From Christensenella sp. UBA3857 (GTDB lineage Bacteria > Bacillota > Clostridia > Christensenellales > CAG-138), in contig DGHD01000060.1 in assembly GCA_002392505.1 (NCBI GenBank), positions 1-34,992 on the forward strand: DNA of 34,992 nt, in the 5' to 3' direction. Shown here piece after piece: positions 30,139-34,992 of the stretch (the first letter of the stretch is position 1; every line of letters starts with the position of its first letter). Made by a program: the position numbers and the translations under genes. The notes under the pieces were generated by a model, which made no database searches, was not told where the DNA came from, and saw only the letters and a list, made by a program, of their open reading frames with translations.

Positions 30139-31638
30139 TTACAGCCCGTACAGCTCGGAGAATTTATCGGTCAGGTATTTGACGTAATACCCGGGATCGA
30201 ATTCCTCGCCGCAGGCGATATCAAGGAGCTCGGCGGGCTTTTTGATCCTGCCGTATTTGTGGATATGCTCGCGGAGCCAATCGGTGATGACGGAGATCTT
30301 TCCCTCGCGGACGAGGCGATCGGGATCGAGCTCCTTCTTCATGGCATGGAGTATCTGCGCGCCGTAGGCGGAGCCCAGGGAATAGGAGGGGAAATAGCCG
30401 AAGCTGCCGCCCGACCAATGGGAATCCTGCAGGCAGCCCTCCCTGTCGCAGGGCACGTCCACGCCGAGGTACTCCTTATAGAGCCTGTTCCACTCGGAGG
30501 GAACGTCCTTCGTATCGAGCTCGCCGTGCATGAGCTTTTTCTCGATCTCGTAGCGGACGAGCACGTGCAGGGAATAGGTCAGCTCGTCGGCTTCCGTCCT
30601 GATGAGAGAGGGCTCGGCGCGGTTGACGGCGCAGTAGAAGTCCTCCGAAGAAACGCCCTTGAGCTCGTCGGGGAACATCTCCTTTATCTTCGGGAAAACG
30701 AGCTCGATGAACGCCCTTGAGCGGCCGATTATGTTCTCGTAGAAGCGGGACTGCGACTCGTGCATGCCGCAGGAAGCGCCCCCCGCGAGGGAGGAGCCGA
30801 TAAGCTCGTCCGAGTTGCCCATTTCGTAGGTGGCGTGACCGCCCTCGTGAATGACGGAATACATGCTGGATTCGAGCGCGTTCTCATAATAATGCGTGGT
30901 GATGCGAAGATCGTGCTTGTTGAAGCCCGTGGTGAAGGGGTGCTCCGTCTCGCCTATCGCGCAGTCGGCGCGGTCGATGCCCATTACCTCCATCAGGTAA
31001 TCGGAGAGCTCGCGCTGCTTCCAAACGGGGTAGTTCTTATGCAGGAACCCGTTTTCGATCTGTTCCTTTTCGCCTATCCTGTGGATGAGCGGCACGAGCG
31101 CCGCCTTGATCCCGGCGAAATACTTGTCGAGCACGTCCTGAGTGAAGCCCTCCTCGAACTCGTTGAGCCAGTAATCGTAGGGATCCATATCGGGAGCGGC
31201 GTATTTGGCAAAACGGACGTTGAAATCGACGAGCTTTTTAAGATACGGCTCAAACAGCGCGTAGTCGGAATTGACCTTCGCGTCATGCCATACGGAGGAC
31301 GCCTCGGACTGTACGCGCTGGTATTCCACGAATTCATCCACGGGTATGTTCCTCAAAAGCTTTAAGCCGCGCTGCGCCTCTTCGACCTCGCGGCGGGTGA
31401 TCTCGTCAAGCTCGCCGGCGTGCTCGGTCAAAAAATCGAGCAGCTTGAAATTCTCCTCGTTGACGGAGATATTGTAGGTGATCTCCGAAAACGCGGCGAG
31501 AGTATCGGAGAACCCGGCGATCGCGTTCTTCGGCGCGGCGGTCTCGATATCGTAATACATTACGCCCATCGCGTGCTCGTAAGCGTGCAGGAGCTTGATC
31601 TGGTCCTTGAATTTCTTTACGGCTTCGGTGATTTCCAT
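30139..31638 (-). CDS. M32 carboxypeptidase (Taq family)
   Basis: A zinc metallocarboxypeptidase of family M32, related to the thermostable carboxypeptidase Taq, which removes C-terminal residues. The 499-residue protein is of standard length and mostly helical. The active-site motif HEGGH (His264-Glu265-Gly-Gly-His268 in VIHEGGHATYE) and the family signatures ESQSRFYENIIGRS and RTEADELTYSLHVLVRYEIE (third zinc ligand region) are clear. The start at 31638 follows a GAAGGA ribosome binding site; the longer frame at 31686 lacks one. It has its own promoter and terminator. Confidence 0.95.
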   Translation of the reverse strand: MEITEAVKKFKDQIKLLHAYEHAMGVMYYDIETAAPKNAIAGFSDTLAAFSEITYNISVNEENFKLLDFLTEHAGELDEITRREVEEAQRGLKLLRNIPVDEFVEYQRVQSEASSVWHDAKVNSDYALFEPYLKKLVDFNVRFAKYAAPDMDPYDYWLNEFEEGFTQDVLDKYFAGIKAALVPLIHRIGEKEQIENGFLHKNYPVWKQRELSDYLMEVMGIDRADCAIGETEHPFTTGFNKHDLRITTHYYENALESSMYSVIHEGGHATYEMGNSDELIGSSLAGGASCGMHESQSRFYENIIGRSRAFIELVFPKIKEMFPDELKGVSSEDFYCAVNRAEPSLIRTEADELTYSLHVLVRYEIEKKLMHGELDTKDVPSEWNRLYKEYLGVDVPCDREGCLQDSHWSGGSFGYFPSYSLGSAYGAQILHAMKKELDPDRLVREGKISVITDWLREHIHKYGRIKKPAELLDIACGEEFDPGYYVKYLTDKFSELYGL

Positions 31639-31715
31639 AGTTCCTTCTTTCCGCCCGGAGGGTGCATCCGCAAACCTTGGGAGCATGCGCCCGAAGGGGC
31701 TTTTATTATGTGTTT

Positions 31716-31744
31716 ATTATAATAATGAGCAATTGCCGTGTCAA
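31716..31744 (-). promoter_or_regulatory. Promoter of the M32 carboxypeptidase gene
   Basis: On the minus strand: TTGACA (31739-31744), a 17-bp spacer, then TATAAT (31716-31721). This is a perfect consensus. A GCCC-GAAG-GGGC hairpin (31689-31700) lies in the leader. Confidence 0.85.
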
Positions 31745-31829
31745 GGCGCGGCGGGGAACGAAAGCGCGCAGCCGAGCATATTTTACAGCATGATCCTTCC
31801 CGTAAAAAGGGATCACAGGAGGTCTTGAA

Positions 31830-32600
31830 TTGGAAACGAGTTTACGGCTCAGCGAGCTGAGCTTTTCATATCACGAGCCCCGTCGCGAAACGAAGGCGAT
31901 AGAGGGGCTTTCGCTGAACGTCGAAAAGGGGGAGTTTCTTGCGATAGTCGGCCCCTCCGGCTGCGGCAAGACGAGCGTTCTGTCGCTCGTGGCGGGGCTG
32001 TACGCGCCCTCGTCCGGCAGTATAGAGGTGCTTGGGACGACGCCCGCGCTTGCCAAAAAGAGGATAGGCTACATGCTGCAAAGAGACGAGCTTTTAGAAT
32101 GGAGGACCATCGAAAAAAACGTGCTGCTCGGGCTTGAAATAAGGCGCGAACTCAACGAGAAAACGCGCAAAAAAGCGAAAGAAATGCTTGAAAAATACGG
32201 ACTCGGAGACTTTGCCCGCCATTATCCCAAGGAGCTCTCCGGCGGAATGAGGCAGAAGGCGGCGCTCATAAGGACTCTCGCCTCCTCGCCGGAGCTGCTT
32301 CTGCTTGACGAGCCATTCTCCGCGCTTGATTATCAAACGCGGATAGAGCTCGAGGAGGAGGTCCGCTCGATCATAAAACAGGGGGGCTATACGGCGCTGT
32401 TGGTCACGCACGACATTTCGGAGGCGATCTGCATGAGCGACCGGGTGGCGGTGTTTTCAAAAAGACCGGCGCGCGTAAAACGGGAATTCGTAACGGGACT
32501 CAAGGGAAGCGCCATAGAGCGGCGCGCCGACCCGGGATTTCCCGTGCTGTTCAACAGTATTTGGAAGGAGCTTAAAAACGATGAGCAGGGAACACGCTGA
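31830..32600 (+). CDS. ABC transporter ATPase (nitrate/sulfonate/taurine/thiamine-precursor type)
   Basis: A 256-residue ATPase that powers an importer. It shows Walker A GPSGCGKT (residues 41-48), the Q-loop at Gln84, the signature LSGGM (136-140), Walker B LLLLDEP (157-162) and the switch His194. Sequence style and the neighbouring permease fit the SsuB/TauB/ThiZ group (small anions or thiamine precursors). TTG is the start codon: AGGAGG lies 7 nt before it. It overlaps the permease gene by 20 bp, so the two are translationally coupled. No binding protein is encoded next to them. The substrate is unknown. Confidence 0.93.
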   Translation: METSLRLSELSFSYHEPRRETKAIEGLSLNVEKGEFLAIVGPSGCGKTSVLSLVAGLYAPSSGSIEVLGTTPALAKKRIGYMLQRDELLEWRTIEKNVLLGLEIRRELNEKTRKKAKEMLEKYGLGDFARHYPKELSGGMRQKAALIRTLASSPELLLLDEPFSALDYQTRIELEEEVRSIIKQGGYTALLVTHDISEAICMSDRVAVFSKRPARVKREFVTGLKGSAIERRADPGFPVLFNSIWKELKNDEQGTR

Positions 32601-33375
32601 ATTTATAAAAAAGCTCCGGCGCGGCACGCGGCTCACCCATGCGCTGCGCATCGTTCTGTTCGCATTGCTGATACTCGCGTGGGACGGTGCGGGAAGGAGC
32701 GGCATGCTCGACCCGTTCATAATATCGTCCCCGGCAAGGGTGGCAAAAACCGTCGTTTCGCTGTATAGGGCGGGGGAGCTCTTCGGACATATCTTCACAA
32801 CGTTCTATGAAACGGTCGTCGGCTTCGTGCTGGGTACGGCGCTCGGCGTGCTTATCGCCGCGGTGCTCTGGTTCGTACCGCTTTTCGAGAGGGTGCTCGA
32901 TCCGTATCTCGTCGTGCTCAACGCTCTGCCGAAGATCGCGCTCGGACCGATACTCATCGTTTGGGTCGGAGCGGGACCGGAGGCGATAATCACGATGGCG
33001 CTGCTCGTTTCAACGGTCGTTACGGTGATGAGCGTGCTTGCCGGGTTCATAGAGGCGGGAAGGGACAAGACGAAGCTCTTCGAGACCCTCGGAGCGACGC
33101 GCGCCCAATGCTTTTTCAAGGGCGTGCTGCCCGCCTCCGTGCCGACGGTGATGAGCGCGCTCAAGATCAGCGTCGGCATGAGCTGGGTCGGCGTGATCGT
33201 CGGCGAATACCTCGTTTCAAAGCGGGGGCTCGGGTACCTCATAGTGTACGGCGGGCAGGTGTTCAAGCTCGACCTCGTTATGGCGAGCATCGTGATACTT
33301 TGCCTGCTCGCGGCGCTCATGTATTATGCGGTCGCGCTTTGTGAGAAGAAGATCGGGAAAAGATTCGGCAGGTAG
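32581..33375 (+). CDS. ABC transporter permease (SsuC/TauC/ThiX type)
   Basis: A 264-residue membrane protein with about six hydrophobic segments. The EAA loop, which contacts the ATPase, is visible at about residues 163-182 (KTKLFETLGATRAQCFFKG), followed by VLPASVPTVMSALKIS. The pattern fits the BPD_transp_1 family of nitrate/sulfonate/taurine-type importers. The partner ATPase is encoded upstream with a 20-bp overlap. No solute-binding protein gene lies nearby; one encoded elsewhere would be needed. Confidence 0.93.
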   Translation: MSREHAEFIKKLRRGTRLTHALRIVLFALLILAWDGAGRSGMLDPFIISSPARVAKTVVSLYRAGELFGHIFTTFYETVVGFVLGTALGVLIAAVLWFVPLFERVLDPYLVVLNALPKIALGPILIVWVGAGPEAIITMALLVSTVVTVMSVLAGFIEAGRDKTKLFETLGATRAQCFFKGVLPASVPTVMSALKISVGMSWVGVIVGEYLVSKRGLGYLIVYGGQVFKLDLVMASIVILCLLAALMYYAVALCEKKIGKRFGR

Positions 33376-33383
33376 CAAGCAGC

Positions 33384-33413
33384 AAAAAAAGCCCCGGCTG
33401 AATGCCGGGGCTT
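33384..33413. terminator. Terminator between the ABC permease and the hypothetical gene
   Basis: A 10-bp stem (33389-33398 with 33404-33413) with a 5-nt loop. On the minus strand it is followed by a run of T residues, so it mainly ends the hypothetical gene; it can also slow plus-strand transcription. Confidence 0.8.
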
Positions 33414-33426
33414 CGTACGGTCGGCG

Positions 33427-34074
33427 TCAATAGCCGAAAAACTCCTTCAGCCCATTCTTTTCCTTGAGGTCCTCCGCATCGAAGCCGTAATGCCTCGCGG
33501 AGGAAAGCCCGACGACTTTCTCGAGGAATTCGTCGTAGGGCAGGGAATGCCATTCCTCCGGGATGGGCGTTCGTATGGTCCCGCCGTCGTTATGGCCGCC
33601 GCCCCACCACCAGGATTCGTCAAGCTCCGCCTCGTACGTGCCGTCGTCCATCCTTCGGAAAAGGTACCAGGTGCACCATTCTTTCATGCCGTCGGGCGTT
33701 TTGGGCCCCTCCCAATGCGGGGCGGAATGATCCTTTTCGGAATAGCCCGGCGCGCCCTTTTCAGCGCCGCAGCGGTAGATCAGGAACGTATCGTCAAGCT
33801 CCCTCGGTCTGCGGGTGAGCGTCCAGTCGCCGTCCACGAATATCGGCTGCTTTTTGCCCTTGACGCGGTGTTCCTTCGCCATAAGCGCTTTTATCGCGGG
33901 GAGCTCTCCCTTCGTCTCGATAGCCTTATCGAGCCCTATGGACTTGAGCGCCTCCTTCTGCTCCTCTTCAAGCCAATTGCTCACTCTGTATGAGCGGCGG
34001 CCGTCGCTCATAACGTGCAGCCAGCCGACGTCCTCGCCCTTAAAGCTCAATATGTATTCATCCTTGATATACAT
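33427..34074 (-). CDS. Hypothetical protein with Trp/Gly-rich motif
   Basis: A 215-residue soluble protein I do not recognise. It has no signal peptide and no membrane segment. Notable features are a cluster of three tryptophans followed by GGGHNDGGT (residues 155-166), several other aromatic residues (WCTWYLF at 133-139), and an acidic, lysine-rich C-terminus. The GHNDGG stretch could be a small-molecule or metal-binding turn, but no family motif is secure. The ribosome binding site before the ATG is only AGGCGGG. It has its own promoter and terminator, and its neighbours give no hint of its role. Confidence 0.75.
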   Translation of the reverse strand: MYIKDEYILSFKGEDVGWLHVMSDGRRSYRVSNWLEEEQKEALKSIGLDKAIETKGELPAIKALMAKEHRVKGKKQPIFVDGDWTLTRRPRELDDTFLIYRCGAEKGAPGYSEKDHSAPHWEGPKTPDGMKEWCTWYLFRRMDDGTYEAELDESWWWGGGHNDGGTIRTPIPEEWHSLPYDEFLEKVVGLSSARHYGFDAEDLKEKNGLKEFFGY

Positions 34075-34104
34075 GGGGACCCGCCTTTCGTTTTTGCTGA
34101 TATC

Positions 34105-34133
34105 AGTTTATCATATCGGCGGGCGGAATTCAA
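34105..34133 (-). promoter_or_regulatory. Candidate promoter of the hypothetical gene
   Basis: On the minus strand: TTGAAT (34128-34133), a 17-bp spacer, then TAAACT (34105-34110), 31 bp before the start codon. Confidence 0.5.
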
Positions 34134-34200
34134 TCGTCCGATCGTTTGCCGAATTGTTTTTCATTTGTCACAGTACTGCCATCTATATTGCTTTTGCCTG

Positions 34201-34209
34201 TGCTATACT
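34201..34209 (+). promoter_or_regulatory. Extended -10 element of the Gly/Pro-rich lipoprotein gene
   Basis: TGCTATACT fits an extended -10 promoter, 81 bp before the start codon. No good -35 box is seen. Confidence 0.4.
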
Positions 34210-34289
34210 GTGTAAGAGGAAGCCTGCTCTGCGGCGGGGCTTTCGCACGGCGCTTCTTACAATGAAAAACGCCGGGAAAGGACAAAATA

Positions 34290-34992
34290 ATGAAAAGGAT
34301 ATTGGCGATATTTCTGTCGATGCTTATGATACTCTGCCTCGCCGGCTGCGGTTCAAAGACGGAGCCGGCTTCTCCCGCGCAGGAGACGCAGGACGCGGCG
34401 AACACCTCTCCTGCGGGACCGGGCGGCAACCCTCCCGACGGCACGCCCCCCGCGGGCGGGCCGGGCGGTCCCGGCGGCAACCCTCCTGACGGCACGCCTC
34501 CCGCAGGCGGACCGGGCGGTCCCGGCGGCAACCCACCCGACGGCACGCCTCCCGCAGGCGGTCCCGGAGGACCGGGAGGTCCCGGGGGTCCCGGCGGCGC
34601 GGATATTGAGTACAAGGGCGCGACCGAGATAACCTCGGCGGATATTCAGAGCGGCAAAGCTTATTCGAGCACCGCATCCAACGAGAACGCCCTTCTTATA
34701 AAAACCTCCGACGCGGTCACGATAAACGATCCGACCGTCACCAAAGCGGGCGACGCGGACGGCGGCGATAATTCGAGCTTCTACGGAGTCGGCGCGGCGG
34801 TGCTCGCAATGGGCGGCACGACGACGACCATTACCGGCGGCACGATAACCACCGGCGCTTTCGGCGCGAACGGCGTGTTCTCCTACGGCGGGAACGGCGG
34901 CAGGAACGGCGCCGAGGGCGACGGGACCACCGTTATAATACGCGGCACGACCATCGTGACGACCGGTTCCGGCTCCGGCGGCATCATGACCA
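34290..34992 (+). CDS. Gly/Pro-repeat lipoprotein with beta-helix-like body (partial)
   Basis: The beginning of a surface lipoprotein, running past the right edge; at least 234 residues are in view. The signal peptide ends in CLAGC (Cys20). Next come three 17-residue repeats of GGNPPDGTPPAGGPGGP, then a short GGP run, then a Thr/Gly-rich region in which short repeating strands (TTTITGGTITTGAFGANGV, then TTVIIRGTTIVTTG) look like a right-handed beta-helix. Clostridial proteins of this kind are annotated as adhesin-like or carbohydrate-binding surface proteins. The collagen-like segment probably acts as a stalk. AAAGGA precedes the ATG. Confidence 0.8.
   Translation, partial: MKRILAIFLSMLMILCLAGCGSKTEPASPAQETQDAANTSPAGPGGNPPDGTPPAGGPGGPGGNPPDGTPPAGGPGGPGGNPPDGTPPAGGPGGPGGPGGPGGADIEYKGATEITSADIQSGKAYSSTASNENALLIKTSDAVTINDPTVTKAGDADGGDNSSFYGVGAAVLAMGGTTTTITGGTITTGAFGANGVFSYGGNGGRNGAEGDGTTVIIRGTTIVTTGSGSGGIMT
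34422..34574 (+). repeat. Three 51-bp tandem repeats in the lipoprotein stalk
   Basis: Units at 34422-34472, 34473-34523 and 34524-34574 encode the same 17-residue pattern. Units 1 and 2 differ only by synonymous changes; unit 3 also changes only silently. Copy number could vary by slippage without frame loss. Confidence 0.85.

Noticed and set aside
31687..31829. Thiamine-type riboswitch before the ABC transporter genes
   Set aside because: The region is short and shared with a divergent promoter, and no TPP riboswitch landmarks (such as CTGAGA and its partners) are seen.
34422..34574. CRISPR-like array of 51-bp repeats
   Set aside because: Units are directly adjacent with no spacers and encode an in-frame Gly/Pro repeat.

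Overview
The window looks like chromosome of an anaerobic Firmicute of class Clostridia, probably an uncultured gut-type lineage. The evidence is the gene content and signals: an L10-type leader ahead of rplJL, a PyrK/PyrD-B dihydroorotate dehydrogenase, a PyrI subunit, BlaI/M56 regulation, a four-cysteine L33, strong AGGAGG ribosome binding sites and TTGACA-17-TATAAT promoters. No species can be named from sequence reading alone. There is no rRNA, recognisable tRNA, CRISPR array, transposase or phage gene. Coding is dense, with 36 protein genes; the last one runs off the right edge.

Layout. 1-3.1 kb (minus): an M29 aminopeptidase, then a two-gene unit of a DUF4358 lipoprotein and a DHHW-family lipoprotein. 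3.2-5.5 kb (minus): the operon rpmG-secE-nusG-rplK-rplA. 5.8-7.0 kb (minus): dnaN, without dnaA or recF beside it. 7.2-9.5 kb (minus): an unusual 786-residue protein made of a ~470-residue coiled coil fused to an alpha/beta hydrolase. 9.8-13.7 kb (plus): malQ-glgP for alpha-glucan breakdown. 13.8-17.0 kb (plus): a BlaI-type repressor, an M56 membrane protease lacking a beta-lactam sensor domain, and a lipoprotein, behind a promoter with two matching dyad operators. 17.1-18.7 kb (plus): a DUF1858 redox protein, psuG and a pyridoxamine-phosphate-oxidase-like protein.

18.7-24.6 kb (minus): the pyrimidine operon pyrC-pyrK-pyrD-pyrF-pyrE-pyrB-pyrI, with a leader terminator ahead of pyrC and two copies of a palindromic repeat between pyrE and pyrB. 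It covers carbamoyl phosphate to UMP; carbamoyl-phosphate synthase is not in the window. 24.7-25.5 kb (minus): a QueG-like iron-sulfur protein that may be translated from a leaderless mRNA. 25.6-26.8 kb (plus): rplJ-rplL behind the L10 leader. 26.8-30.0 kb (minus): uppP-yitT-pepV. 30.1-31.6 kb (minus): an M32 carboxypeptidase. 31.8-33.4 kb (plus): an ABC ATPase and permease with no binding protein. 33.4-34.1 kb (minus): an unrecognised protein. 34.3 kb to the end (plus): the start of a Gly/Pro-repeat lipoprotein.

Most of this is housekeeping. The best candidates for something undescribed are the coiled-coil/hydrolase fusion (7187-9547) and the BlaI/M56/lipoprotein unit with its twin operators (13771-17008). 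The pyr leader attenuator, the split of the rplKA and rplJL operons, and the DHHW/DUF4358 pair without its usual acyltransferase partner are smaller points of interest. Start codons were moved from the longest reading frame where a Shine-Dalgarno sequence or the family N-terminus decides the case; each such choice is stated.
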